A DNA stretch of 34,160 nucleotides from an uncultured bacterium (GTDB lineage Bacteria; Armatimonadota; HRBIN16), in the NCBI GenBank assembly GCA_938027655.1, contig CALJAP010000146.1:1-34160 (forward strand), read 5' to 3'. The first letter of the stretch is position 1. Each line of letters begins with the position of its first letter. Shown piece by piece: positions 1 through 9,200 of the stretch. Under the pieces are notes generated by a model. That model worked only from the letters and a program-made list of their open reading frames with translations, did no database searches and was not told where the DNA came from. A program made the position numbers and the translations under genes.

Positions 1-357
1 GCACTGCACGGCGAGAACGGCGACCTTTGGGCGGTCACCATCTTCAATAACCGCACAATGGAGGAGCAACGGCTGGAAGTGGATGCGGCGGTCATCAGCA
101 TCGGCTTCAACGCCGATGTGGGCGCTATCAGAAACTGGGGACTGGATATGGAAGACCACCTCATTCGGGTGGACCATTTCGTGCGCACGAACCTGCCCGG
201 TGCTTTTGCAGCGGGCGATGTGGTAACCTATCCCGGAAAGCTCCGGCTGATTGCCACAGGCGTTGGGGAAGCTGCGATTGCGGTGAACTCGGCAAAGCGG
301 TGGATAGACCCTACCGCGCAGTTCTTCCCCGGGCACAGTAGCGATATGAAACTGTGA
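1..357 (+). CDS. Ferredoxin-NADP+ reductase / thioredoxin-reductase-like flavoprotein, C-terminal part (5' truncated by window)
   Basis: The reading frame is open from base 1, so only the last 118 residues are present. They form the end of a two-dinucleotide-binding-domain flavoprotein: a V-D-A-A-V-I-S-I-G-F strand, then R-T-N-L-P-G-A-F-A-A-G-D, the FAD-contacting G-D motif, then Y-P-G-K-L-R-L-I-A-T-G-x-G-E-A and A-V-N-S-A-K. This combination is typical of the TrxR-like ferredoxin-NADP+ reductases (YumC type), which pass electrons between NADPH and ferredoxin. Classical thioredoxin reductase is the alternative; its redox CxxC would lie upstream of the window. A thioredoxin-like gene starts 10 bases downstream on the same strand, so the two are probably co-transcribed. 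The upstream boundary is unknown. Confidence 0.8.
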   Translation, partial: ALHGENGDLWAVTIFNNRTMEEQRLEVDAAVISIGFNADVGAIRNWGLDMEDHLIRVDHFVRTNLPGAFAAGDVVTYPGKLRLIATGVGEAAIAVNSAKRWIDPTAQFFPGHSSDMKL

Positions 358-367
358 GCAGGGAGGC

Positions 368-877
368 ATGATGCAAAGAGCGGTCATCTACGTGCTGATT
401 GTGCTGATAGCAGGGCTGGTCATTTATGCGTTCCAGCCCCCGAAGCAGATCGGAGAGGGAGACTCCGCTCCCAATATCACCCTGAATCTGCTGGACGGCG
501 AAACCAAATCGCTGGCAGATTACCGCGGTAAGGTGGTGGTGCTGGACTTCTGGGCGACATGGTGCGCCCCCTGCCGGTTCGCCATGCCCAAGATGATAGA
601 GTTTTACAATCGCCACCGCCACCAGAACGTAGAGGTCATCGGTGTAGCGGTAGACGTCACCAGTCGTGTAGAGATAGAACAGTTCGTCAGGGAGATGGGG
701 GTCAATTATCCCATCGCCGTTGATAGCGAGGCAAAGGCAAAGGGTGCGTACGAGGTCAGGAGCTTGCCCACACTGTTCATCATCGACAAAGAGGGCAACA
801 TCCTGTTGCGTCTGGAAGGCTACGACCCGCAGAACACCATCCAGGCGCTGGAAGATACGGTAAAACGTGCTCTGTAG
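368..877 (+). CDS. TlpA/ResA-like membrane-anchored thioredoxin-fold protein
   Basis: A 169-residue protein with an N-terminal membrane anchor (about residues 5-21) and then a TlpA-like thioredoxin fold. The active site W-C-A-P-C has Cys66 and Cys69, and the cis-proline loop S-L-P-T-L-F-I-I-D lies near the end. Family members reduce disulfides outside the cytoplasmic membrane, for example during cytochrome c maturation or metalloprotein assembly; the substrate here is unknown. A GGGAGG ribosome site lies just before two consecutive ATG codons (368 and 371), and either could be the start. It sits 10 bases after the flavoprotein gene and ends 4 bases from the convergent DUF362 gene. No cytochrome biogenesis gene is visible nearby. 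Confidence 0.88.
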   Translation: MMQRAVIYVLIVLIAGLVIYAFQPPKQIGEGDSAPNITLNLLDGETKSLADYRGKVVVLDFWATWCAPCRFAMPKMIEFYNRHRHQNVEVIGVAVDVTSRVEIEQFVREMGVNYPIAVDSEAKAKGAYEVRSLPTLFIIDKEGNILLRLEGYDPQNTIQALEDTVKRAL

Positions 878-881
878 CCCT

Positions 882-1865
882 TTACCCCACCCGCACCAGT
901 TTGATTTTGTTTGGGTCGTTGGTGCCGATGCCCATCTGTGCGGCGGTCTGCAGGTAGCGCACCGGTCGTCCCACCTGCGCCAGGGGCGGCAAGCCCATCT
1001 CCTTGCGTCTCGCCTCGATAATCTGCCAGCCGACGGTGTCGATGGCGATGGGGTCGGTGGAGGCGAGGACGGCGTTGTAGTCCCACGCCGCGTCTCCGCG
1101 CAGACCCGGACCTCCGTCGGCTATCGGACGAATGGCATCGCACACAATCAGGCGTGTCTTCTGGCGGATGGCGGGTAGCGCGTTCAGGTCAGCCAGATAG
1201 GGGTCGCAGTTATTGCCGTGATGCGCGCCCGGGTTATCGAACGAACCGTAGTGGTTCTTGCAGGCGTTGGTGATGCCCGCGATGCTGTGGTCTTTCAGGA
1301 TGGGCGCGTTCACCAGTGCGGTGATGCGTTCGGTGAGAATCTTGCTCAGGCGTCCGTTAAAGGAGCCGTGTCGGGTAGGCGAAGGCTCGTAGTCGCCGTT
1401 CGTTCCGTAGCACTTGACGCCCGGCCCCTCGCGATTCAGGGTGAACCCTGATTTTGCTAGGTCTGCGTCACTACGGTCCCAGATGATGATATTTTCCGGC
1501 TTCACACCCGCCAGCTTCAACCCCTCCACAATCGCCATCACCACCTCGGGATGGGTGGACGCCCCTCGCCCGAACAGGCAGTTGACCTTAATGCCCACCA
1601 CATCCTCCGGGCTGAAGTAGCGTTTCCATGCTTCCCGGTCGCTCCTCTCCCCGCTCAACCGTCGCACCGCTTCGAAGACCATCGCCTGCGCTATCTCCGG
1701 GCGTACCCGATGCGCTTCGGTTTGCACGTTAGGGTTCTTGACCTCTACTACCGTGCTCTGCGGGTTCCTTTTGTCTTGTAGTAACACAGCGAACACCGCG
1801 GCGGGGGTATACAACCCTGCCCCCGTCATCATCAGCTCTTTCAGAAACTCTCTTCTCGATGGCAT
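882..1865 (-). CDS. DUF362 domain protein with Tat signal
   Basis: A 327-residue protein that begins with a textbook twin-arginine signal: S-R-R-E-F-L-K at residues 3-9, then a hydrophobic stretch, so export in folded form is expected. The body matches the DUF362 family: V-G-I-K-V-N-C-L-F, then H-P-E-V-V-M-A-I-V-E-G-L, then I-I-I-W-D-R-S, a central L-V-N-A-P-I-L-K-D-H-S segment, and a C-terminal D-P-I-A-I-D-T-V-G region. DUF362 proteins often occur with ferredoxin domains; their biochemical role is unsettled. It is the last gene of a three-gene minus-strand operon, 6 bases after the polyferredoxin gene. A second, lipidated DUF362 protein is encoded at the head of the same operon. Confidence 0.85.
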   Translation of the reverse strand: MPSRREFLKELMMTGAGLYTPAAVFAVLLQDKRNPQSTVVEVKNPNVQTEAHRVRPEIAQAMVFEAVRRLSGERSDREAWKRYFSPEDVVGIKVNCLFGRGASTHPEVVMAIVEGLKLAGVKPENIIIWDRSDADLAKSGFTLNREGPGVKCYGTNGDYEPSPTRHGSFNGRLSKILTERITALVNAPILKDHSIAGITNACKNHYGSFDNPGAHHGNNCDPYLADLNALPAIRQKTRLIVCDAIRPIADGGPGLRGDAAWDYNAVLASTDPIAIDTVGWQIIEARRKEMGLPPLAQVGRPVRYLQTAAQMGIGTNDPNKIKLVRVG

Positions 1866-1871
1866 GGTGCT

Positions 1872-3485
1872 TCACTCCTCTTTTTCCAGATGTCGTTCGT
1901 AGAATCGCTTTTGCGCCTCGCGCGTCAGGTGGCGCAGGTCGCCCAGGGTGGTAACGCGAATTGCCGCTACCGGCTGCACTGGGCACTTGGCTTCGCACTC
2001 TCCACAGCCCGTACACAGGTATTCGTTCACGAACGGGCGTCGCAAGCCGTCCACTACCTTCCAGTGCAGTGCCCGATAGGAGCAGTGCTCGTCGCACACG
2101 AGGCATTTCTTATCCTGCGCCCACACGATGCACGAGCTCCTGTCTATTATTGCTCTTCCGATGAAGAGGTACTTCTTTTCCGCTGCGGTGAAGGGCTGGA
2201 TGGCGTCGGTGGGGCACACATCACCGCAGGCGGTGCAGTGCTGAGCGCAATGCCCGATGCGTGGAACCAGCACAGGCGTCCAGAAGCCCTCGATGCCCGC
2301 CTCGGCGAGCGCAGGCTGTAAGCCGTTGGTGGGACATACCTTCATGCACAGACTGCACCGCACGCACTTCTGCAGGAACTGCTGCTCGTTCAGGCTTCCG
2401 GGCGGGCGGATGCGGAAGGCACTGGACGCCTTGATAGGCGAGTTGCCCACCTTCTTCGCGCCGATGTCGCCTGCGCTAATCCCTGCCCATAGTGCACCCA
2501 GCGCAGCAAAGCCAAGCAGCCGGCGGCGGTTGAGGTCGGTCGCCGTTTCGAAACCCTCGCGCCGCAGCGTGATGGGGAAAGAGGTTGCTCCGGGCGCACA
2601 CACCGATACGCAGTTATAGCAGTAGATGCACTCTCTCGCCAGATAGTGGTGCGAATCGGGCAGGATTGCGCCCATCTTGCACTCGCGGTCGCAACGATGG
2701 CACTCGATGCACTTATCCGACCGGGTTTGCCGTCGCACGATGCCCCAGCCCGAGAACACCGCCAGCAGCGCACCCAGCGGACACAGGTTGCGACACCAGA
2801 AACGTCGGCTCACCAGCCCCAGCGCGAGAATGCCCGCGAAGAATATCGCCACCAGCAAGTTCATCCGGTAGTGCGGCTGAGTTTCGGGAATAAAGGCTAT
2901 TTGCGTCAGCGAGGGCGCCCAGTCCGCCACCCACGGCGAGCCGGTCACCGCTCGCCCCAGCACAGCGACCGGCGCGAACAGCACCCATACCACCGTGCGC
3001 GTGAGGATGGCGAACGGGTCAAAGAAGTAGGCAACCTGCACCGAGAACAGCGCGGACACCAGCACCGCTGCGAGGATATAGTACTTGACCTGCGGGAAAC
3101 CCTTCGCTCCGGCGGCACGTCGGGTTCTCCGTACCAGAAAGCGGTCGGACAGGTCTATGACGGTTCCCATCGGGCAGAACCACCCGCAGAAGAACCTGCC
3201 CAGTAGCAGAGTCAGCGCGAGCATGACCGCCGCCAGAGGAATCAGCGCGCTGATCACCTCACGCGAGGCGATGAAGGTGCTGAGCACAGCCAGCGGGTCG
3301 GCGCGGAAGAAGAAGTCCACCGGAATCGGCGAGCGTACGGGATATACGGTAAACGCCAGCAGCACCACGAACAGCGCGAGGAAGAGCACCTGTACGATGC
3401 GACGGGCGTTTTGCATCCGCCAGAAGCGCGGACGTACCCTCCCCACCGTCTTGAACCGCTTTCGCGCCTCTGTGACCGTGCTCAT
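1872..3485 (-). CDS. Membrane polyferredoxin, NapH-like domain fused to NapG-like ferredoxin domain
   Basis: A 537-residue protein with several hydrophobic segments in its first half and the paired cysteine motifs of NapH/CcoG-type proteins: C-G-W-F-C-P (Cys100/Cys104) and C-R-N-L-C-P (Cys231/Cys235). Two CxxCxxCxxxC clusters follow (from Cys259 and Cys286). An internal Arg-Arg-Arg-Leu-Leu (320-324) plus hydrophobic stretch resembles a degenerate Tat signal. Four more iron-sulfur motifs follow, starting at Cys374, about Cys413, Cys452 (with a long gap) and Cys491. It therefore reads as an electron-transfer membrane protein fused to a NapG-like periplasmic ferredoxin. No nitrate reductase gene is nearby, so the partner is unknown. 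It lies 3 bases after the lipoprotein DUF362 gene and 6 bases before the Tat DUF362 gene, implying one operon. Confidence 0.87.
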   Translation of the reverse strand: MSTVTEARKRFKTVGRVRPRFWRMQNARRIVQVLFLALFVVLLAFTVYPVRSPIPVDFFFRADPLAVLSTFIASREVISALIPLAAVMLALTLLLGRFFCGWFCPMGTVIDLSDRFLVRRTRRAAGAKGFPQVKYYILAAVLVSALFSVQVAYFFDPFAILTRTVVWVLFAPVAVLGRAVTGSPWVADWAPSLTQIAFIPETQPHYRMNLLVAIFFAGILALGLVSRRFWCRNLCPLGALLAVFSGWGIVRRQTRSDKCIECHRCDRECKMGAILPDSHHYLARECIYCYNCVSVCAPGATSFPITLRREGFETATDLNRRRLLGFAALGALWAGISAGDIGAKKVGNSPIKASSAFRIRPPGSLNEQQFLQKCVRCSLCMKVCPTNGLQPALAEAGIEGFWTPVLVPRIGHCAQHCTACGDVCPTDAIQPFTAAEKKYLFIGRAIIDRSSCIVWAQDKKCLVCDEHCSYRALHWKVVDGLRRPFVNEYLCTGCGECEAKCPVQPVAAIRVTTLGDLRHLTREAQKRFYERHLEKEE

Positions 3486-3488
3486 CGG

Positions 3489-4427
3489 CTATACCCTCGT
3501 GATGTTCAGGCGATTCAGGCGTGCTTCGCCCACACCCAGCCGGTGTGCGTGCATGATGTAGCCGATGTCGTCCGGCTTCAAGCCGAACAGGGTGGTGGCG
3601 AAGGCATCCGCCGCTACCGGGTCTACCGCCGCGATAATCTGGTTGGGGTGTGCCACCTCGCCGGGTCCCTTGGGTCCTTTGGTGACCAGAATACGGGTGG
3701 CGTCAACGATGGTTAAATGCGGCTTCACCGCCAGCGCAAAATCGCCGATGCATTCATGCACGCCGAGGGTATGCCATTCCTGGCGGTTCCACACAATACC
3801 CATCAGGTTCTTCAGACCCAGCGTCACGCGGGTGGCGCTGTGGTCCTTGGCGACGGGCAGGTTAATGAAGCAGTCCGCCTCTAGTACATCCCGCGCTACC
3901 TGCGTCTGCTGGAGCGCTTTCGCCCCTGTGATGTTTACGGGGCGATACAGCCCCTCGGCGTTGGCGTTGACGATGACCGCCCCTCCTGCCTCTGCCGCCC
4001 TGCGGATACCGCTCATCTCGAAGCAGGCGGTAGCCGGGTTGTCACAGGTGTGTTCCACAATCAGGATGCGCTTCGCGCCAGCCTTCTTGCATAGTTCCAC
4101 CACTGCCGCTACCACTTCGGGGTTAGTATTCGCAGCCTGCTCGGGGGTGCGCAACCACGCCGCGTTCGGCTTCAGCACCACCGTGTCGCCCGGGTGTACG
4201 AACTTCTCGATGCCTCCCAACGGGCGCAAAGCACGCTCTACCATCTCCCTCGCGCTACCCCGCGAGGCGACCGCTACGGTGTTTTGTACCTTCTTGAGGT
4301 GCTCCGCTTTCTCGGCGCTCAGCGGTTTCTGAGAAGCACCGGACCGCCCACCTCCCTGTCCTGAACAACCGGCGATCACTGCCATACCAGCCAACCCTAA
4401 CCACTGCAACATGTCGTGCCGGTTCAT
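3489..4427 (-). CDS. DUF362 domain lipoprotein
   Basis: A 312-residue DUF362 protein. Residues 7-20 are hydrophobic and end in a lipobox-like V-I-A-G-C with Cys21, followed by a Gly/Ser-rich linker, so it is probably lipidated and exported. Unlike its neighbour at 882-1865 it lacks a twin arginine (R-H instead). Family motifs include V-L-K-P-N-A-A-W, N-P-E-V-V-A-A-V-V-E-L, I-N-L-P-V-A-K-D-H-S and D-P-V-A-A-D-A-F-A. The start is supported by AAAGGAGG 6 bases upstream. It is the first gene of the operon, with an extended -10 promoter about 90 bases upstream. The two DUF362 paralogues bracket the polyferredoxin gene, which suggests that all three act together. Confidence 0.83.
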   Translation of the reverse strand: MNRHDMLQWLGLAGMAVIAGCSGQGGGRSGASQKPLSAEKAEHLKKVQNTVAVASRGSAREMVERALRPLGGIEKFVHPGDTVVLKPNAAWLRTPEQAANTNPEVVAAVVELCKKAGAKRILIVEHTCDNPATACFEMSGIRRAAEAGGAVIVNANAEGLYRPVNITGAKALQQTQVARDVLEADCFINLPVAKDHSATRVTLGLKNLMGIVWNRQEWHTLGVHECIGDFALAVKPHLTIVDATRILVTKGPKGPGEVAHPNQIIAAVDPVAADAFATTLFGLKPDDIGYIMHAHRLGVGEARLNRLNITRV

Positions 4428-4519
4428 GGGGAAACCTCCTTTACCTTTATGGACGTTGTACCGCTTGCAAAAGGTACACTTTCTTTGCTGTTCGGCTCAT
4501 TTTATCTAGCGTGTGTATC

Positions 4520-4528
4520 ATTATAACA
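4520..4528 (-). promoter_or_regulatory. Extended -10 promoter for the DUF362/polyferredoxin operon
   Basis: Read on the minus strand the bases are TGTTATAAT, a perfect TGn-TATAAT extended -10 element. No convincing -35 box is visible. The predicted start point lies about 85 bases before the ATG at 4427, leaving a leader without other obvious structure. The same TGTTATAAT occurs upstream of miaB. Confidence 0.5.
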
Positions 4529-4571
4529 TGCCCGGAGGATGTTGGCAAATGGAGTAACGGTAGCGTCCATC

Positions 4572-4646
4572 TCTGGAGGGCGAACATCCGAGTGAAGCCG
4601 AAAACCTGCGCGCCGCAACGGCTTGGCAGGAGCCTCGCCCTCCAGA
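4572..4646. repeat. Imperfect palindromic element in the 4428-4752 gene-free stretch
   Basis: A 12-base arm TCTGGAGGGCGA (4572-4583) is repeated inverted as TCGCCCTCCAGA (4635-4646). An inner AAGCCG/CGGCTT pair (4595-4600 and 4619-4624) extends the fold, with mismatches between. The layout resembles a small dispersed hairpin element rather than a terminator: there is no T tract, and it lies upstream of the DUF362 operon's promoter. Apart from this element and the promoter at 4520-4528, nothing coding is seen between 4428 and 4752. Confidence 0.5.
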
Positions 4647-4752
4647 AGGTGTAATAGCTAGCGCAGGCTGGCTTCGTTTGAGGGGGAACGGCTTAACCTG
4701 TGTGTGCGTGCCAAGTTGAAATCTTCGAGCGCATCCCCTTGATAGGGCGTCA

Positions 4753-5400
4753 CTACAATAGACCATCCCACACAGAACCCCGCTGCACGTCAATAAGCCG
4801 TTGGAGCAATCCGCGCGTGCAGCGTACATCTTCTAACGCATAGATACCTAATTCCGTTAACGCCTCAGAGTTATACAGGTGCTTCCAGTGGTTCCACAGG
4901 CGCACCGCATCCTCGCCGCGCATTGCTGTGATGCTGGGGTGACGCGGCACGCGCAGGTGGGAGAGAAGCGTCTTCAGCTTCAGATTGGGCGTTCGCAGCA
5001 AGCCCAGGTCGCGCAGGGGCATAGCGACCTGGGTGTAGATATCCAGATGTTGCCACCTGCGGAACACCGGGCGTACCTGTGGCAGGTGATGGGCGATAAA
5101 GGGCAAGTCAAACTGCTCGCCGTTGTAGGTGGCAACGCGCGATAGAAGCTCCGCGTGCTCGGCAAACTGCTCTAAGGGGCAGACGGCAATGCTATCGTAG
5201 CCGTACTCCTGCGCTTTCGCCTCGAGGAGACGCAGGATTTCCACTGCATCATGCAGGTTGTTCACGTAGAGCCTTGCTTGCTTCCCCTCATCCTCCTGGT
5301 AGAGGGCGATCAAGGTTAACTCGCTGGTAGCAGGGTTGATGCCGGTGGTTTCGATATCCAGAAACACGGCATTCAGGTAGTCCATGAGGTGATGCTTCAT
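4753..5400 (-). CDS. RNase H-fold 3'-5' exonuclease-like protein (YprB type)
   Basis: A 215-residue protein with a DEDD-superfamily fold. Motif I is F-L-D-I-E-T-T-G near the N-terminus, motif II is the T-Y-N-G-E-Q-F-D-L-P-F-I segment, and motif III is Y-A-L-E-D-V, a Y-x(3)-D arrangement. It matches the ribonuclease-H-like domain of Bacillus YprB, a predicted nuclease whose substrate is not established. The ATG at 5400 is preferred because AGGGGGT lies 5 bases upstream; an in-frame TTG at 5415 has no comparable site. It is downstream of the DUF433/DUF5615 pair on the same strand with a gap of 24 bases, so read-through is likely, but a functional link is not implied. Confidence 0.78.
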   Translation of the reverse strand: MKHHLMDYLNAVFLDIETTGINPATSELTLIALYQEDEGKQARLYVNNLHDAVEILRLLEAKAQEYGYDSIAVCPLEQFAEHAELLSRVATYNGEQFDLPFIAHHLPQVRPVFRRWQHLDIYTQVAMPLRDLGLLRTPNLKLKTLLSHLRVPRHPSITAMRGEDAVRLWNHWKHLYNSEALTELGIYALEDVRCTRGLLQRLIDVQRGSVWDGLL

Positions 5401-5424
5401 TGATACCCCCTGCAAATCGTGAAC

Positions 5425-5781
5425 CTACGAAGTGCCTTTGTGTCGCACTCGAACCCGACTTGTGCTCACCGTAACAATCGCTCCTTTCTCCAAATCACCA
5501 GCATGGGTATCAAGCACCCTTTGCAGTAAGGACTTGCGTAAAGGCACGGTTACATCGGGCAAACGCACAATTGCGTGGTGTGGCATACCCATGCGGACGG
5601 ACAGCTCTCCAAAATCCTTGTCCAGAGTAATGATAACCCGGTTCTCACGATAACCTAGGTCGATAATTGATGCGTCCGCCATTTTAGGATCTATGTCCCG
5701 CACTTCCAGTACATCATGTCCCTGCGAGCGAAGCCACTCTGCAAGTTGCCCACCAGCAGGTACATCGACCAAAAACTTCAT
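5425..5781 (-). CDS. DUF5615 PIN-like protein, probable toxin
   Basis: A 118-residue protein starting M-K-F-L-V-D-V-P, with L-A-E-W-L-R-S-Q-G-H-D-V, then A-D-A-S-I-I-D-L, then V-I-I-T-L-D-K-D-F-G. This is the acidic pattern of the DUF5615 (Mut7-C-like) PIN domain. PIN proteins of this group are predicted metal-dependent RNases and usually pair with small DUF433 proteins. Its ATG overlaps the DUF433 stop codon by 4 bases (ATGA), so translation is probably coupled. The key acidic residues (Asp6, the D/E of the central helix, Asp of L-D-K-D) are intact, so it may be active. The target RNA is unknown. Confidence 0.82.
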   Translation of the reverse strand: MKFLVDVPAGGQLAEWLRSQGHDVLEVRDIDPKMADASIIDLGYRENRVIITLDKDFGELSVRMGMPHHAIVRLPDVTVPLRKSLLQRVLDTHAGDLEKGAIVTVSTSRVRVRHKGTS

Positions 5782-6026
5782 GCAGCTCCCTCAATGGATA
5801 TGAACTCAATCTGCTCATTGGCTACCAGAGAACGCGCATAGGCAAGGCAAGCCCGAATGTCCTCCATTTCCAGATCAGGGTAATCTTCCAGAATCTCCTG
5901 AGGTGTCGCCCCTTGCTCTAGCAAGGACAAAATGGTTTCCACCTTGATACGCAAGCCTCTTATCACAGGCTTGCCGCCGAAGATGGACGGGTTGACGATA
6001 ATCCGTTCGAGTAGGTTTGATTCCAT
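5778..6026 (-). CDS. DUF433 protein, probable antitoxin
   Basis: An 82-residue protein with the DUF433 signature: R-I-I-V-N-P-S-I-F-G-G-K-P-V-I-R-G-L-R-I, then a helix-turn-helix-like I-L-S-L-L-E-Q-G-A-T-P-Q-E-I-L-E-D-Y-P-D-L and D-I-R-A-C-L-A-Y-A. The ATG at 6026 is chosen because a GGGGGGG purine run lies about 6 bases upstream and homologues begin near here; an upstream ATG at 6068 would add 14 unconserved residues. It is the first gene of the pair and overlaps the DUF5615 start by 4 bases. Autoregulation is expected for such pairs. A weak extended -10 (TGATAATAT, 6059-6067 minus strand) lies upstream. Confidence 0.82.
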   Translation of the reverse strand: MESNLLERIIVNPSIFGGKPVIRGLRIKVETILSLLEQGATPQEILEDYPDLEMEDIRACLAYARSLVANEQIEFISIEGAA

Positions 6027-6239
6027 AATGCACCCCCCCTGTAAGTCTGGACAGCGATATATTATCATAGAATCTCAGCGATGGAAAGCATACGGCTTCT
6101 CCGGGAAGATAGCCCCTGTTTCGGTCGTATAGGTCGTTAGTGTTCAGCATGTGTAACCTTCCTGCATCTGCCCGCTATATGGTGGATGCTCCGAATCACA
6201 GCTGGATGCGCTAGGGCAGTGTGGTCGGAGACCCTCCTG

Positions 6240-9200
6240 TTAAACCTTCTGCCGAAGGGCGTTTTCCAGCAGGTCAAACATCTCGGAGAGGGCGGCGAGC
6301 GGTGAGGTGCTTCCTGCCAACGACAACCTCACCCCCTCGCCGGTGAACTGATGTTGTCGGTATACGTGTGTGAGCGCACGAACTGCCTGCGGTGTGAGCC
6401 GGGCATGGCTCTGGAAGCGGATATTCGCCCACTGCTTGTCCGCTTTCACCTCGGCGATGCCCATACGTGCCGCCTGCAGGCGCAGGCGCAACAGCCATAG
6501 CGCGTTTTGCACCACCTCCGGCAGAGGTCCAAAACGGTCGCGCAGTTCCCTCTCTATCTCGTCCACATCCGCCATTTTGCGCACCGCCGCCATCTTCTTG
6601 TAGAAGAAAATGCGCTGGGACTCGTCGGCGATGTAGCCGGGCGGGATGTACACATGCACAGGCACGTCCACCGGCGGCAAGAAGAACGTCTCCTCGGGCT
6701 GGCCTCGCAGCTCGCGGATGGCTTCCGCCAGCATCTCGGCGTACAGCTCAAAGCCCACCGAGATCATCGCGCCGTGTTGTTCCGCGCCAAGCAGGTTGCC
6801 CGCGCCGCGAATCTCCAGATCACGCATCGCCAATTTCAGCCCCGCCCCCAGTTGCGCGAACTCGCGCAGGGCATTAAGGCGTTGCTGGGCGCGATCATCC
6901 AGCCTGGTGTCGTTGCGGTAGAAGAAGTAGGCGTACGCCTGGCGGTCGCTGCGCCCCACGCGCCCCCGCAGCTGATACAGTTGAGCCAGCCCCAGCCGAT
7001 GCGCCCGTTCCACAATCAACGTGTTGGCGTTGGGCACGTCCAGCCCGTTCTCGATGATAGTGGTGCACACCAGCACATCGAAATCGTGATGGTAGAAACC
7101 CAGCATCACCTCTTCCAGTTCGTCGTCGGGCATCTGACCGTGCGCCACGCGAACCCGCGCAAAAGGCACAAGTTGCTGCACATGCTGGGCGACATGGTAG
7201 ATACTCTGCACGCGGTTGTGCACATAGTACACCTGCCCACCACGCTCCAGCTCGCGCAAAATAGCCTCGCGTACCACGTCGTCATCATAGGGGCGCACGA
7301 TAGTGCGGATAGGCAGGCGTCCGAACGGCGGGTCATTAATCACGCTCATCGCCCTCAAGCCGCCAAGTGCGATATGTAGAGTGCGCGGGATGGGCGTGGC
7401 GGTGAGTGTCAGCACGTCCACCTGCGTGCGCAGACGCTTGATATGCTCCTTCTGCGCGACCCCGAAACGCTGTTCCTCGTCCACCACCAGTAGCCCCAGG
7501 TTGTGGAACTGCACATCTTTGGAGAGCAAACGGTGCGTGCCGATAACCACATCCACCGCACCCACGCGCAAACCCTCGACCACCTCCTTTTGCTCCTTTG
7601 GGGAGCGGAAGCGGTTGAGTAGTTCCACGCGGATGGGATAGGCGGCGAACCGCTCGCGGAAGGTGTTGTAGTGTTGTGCGGCGAGCACGGTAGTGGGGCA
7701 CATCACCGCCACCTGCTTGCCCTCCATCACCGCCTTGAACGCAGCGCGAATCGCCACCTCCGTTTTGCCGAAGCCCACATCGCCGCATATCAGCCGGTCC
7801 ATCGGCTTGCGGCTGCCCTCCATATCGCGCTTCACTTCTAGAATGGCGCGTCGCTGGTCAGGTGTCTCCTCGTAGGGGAACGCCGATTCCATCTCCTGTT
7901 GCCAGGGGGTGTCGGGGCTATAGGGCGGGCGTTCGGCGGCTTCGCGCGCGGCGTACAGGCGAATCAGCTCCTCTGCCATTTTGCGCGCTTTTGCCTTCGC
8001 ACGCCGCTTGGTCAATACCCACTCCGAGCCGCCCAGTCGGTGTACCTCGGGCGGGTTTTCCTCCGAGCCAATATACTTCTGCAGACGGTCAATCTGGTCG
8101 GTAGGAACCAGCAGGGTGTCCGGTGGGGCATACTGGATGAGCAGGTAGTCGCGGCGCACACCCAGCACCTCGCGCTGTACGATGCCCCGATAGATGCCGA
8201 TGCCGTGATGGATATGCACCACGTAGTCGCCCGGGCGCAGGTCCAGGATGGAAGAGAGCGGAATGCCTTCGTGCACATGCCGCCGCAGAATGCGTACCCT
8301 GCTTGCGCCGAACAGCTCCGCATCGGTCAGCACCACCAGCCGTGCCCTCTCCCACAGAAACCCGCTGGACAGGCGTGCGTGTGCTATCATCAGCGCACCG
8401 CGCTCTCCATCGGTGGGCGTGTCGGTGGGGAATAGCTCGTGTTCTTCCAAAATCTCGCGCACACGGTGTGGCTGTTCTGTGGCAACCACTACCACGCACC
8501 GACTCTGCAGCCAGTTGCGCAGAGTGCCCATCAGCGCGGGCAGTTGCCCCCGGTAGCCGGGCAGTGCCCGTGCGCTCAGCTCCTCCTCCCGCACTTTGGG
8601 AAGCACTTCGCGCGGTGTGGGAATACTGCTGAACGCCGTCCACTGCCGAGCGTGCAGGATATGTTCTATCAGGGCGGGGAAGCCATCAGGCTGTGGTACA
8701 GCGAGCGGTAGTGCCTGCCATAACTTCTCCAGCGCAAGCATCTCCCCGCGTTTGACCCGATGAGAGAGTACGTCCAGCGCGTCACGGCTGGACTGCGCGT
8801 ACACCGTTTGCTGGTGCAGCGGTTCGTCCAGTATCAGCAGGCAATCCGATGGCAGATACTGTAGCGCGTTCACCCCGCGGTGTAGCAAGGCGATGTAATG
8901 CTCCAGCCGCTCGAACGCCACACGGTTCTGCAGGCGTAGCAGGTCGTCCTCGATGCGCTGACGCAGGTGTTCTAGAGCGCGCTCGTTGCCTTCCGCTATC
9001 AGCTGCGCGAGGGTCCCTTCCAGCAGTTGCCGGATGGCGCCGGTTGCTCCCTCCACGTCTGCACTATCCCACAGCACCTCGCGCGCGGGGGTAATGGTGC
9101 ACTCGTTCAGATGCCCCGTAGCCCGTTGCGAATCGGGGTCAAAAGGCTGGAGACGGTCTATCTCATCACCGAAGAACTCCATGCGCACCGGTTCGTCGGC

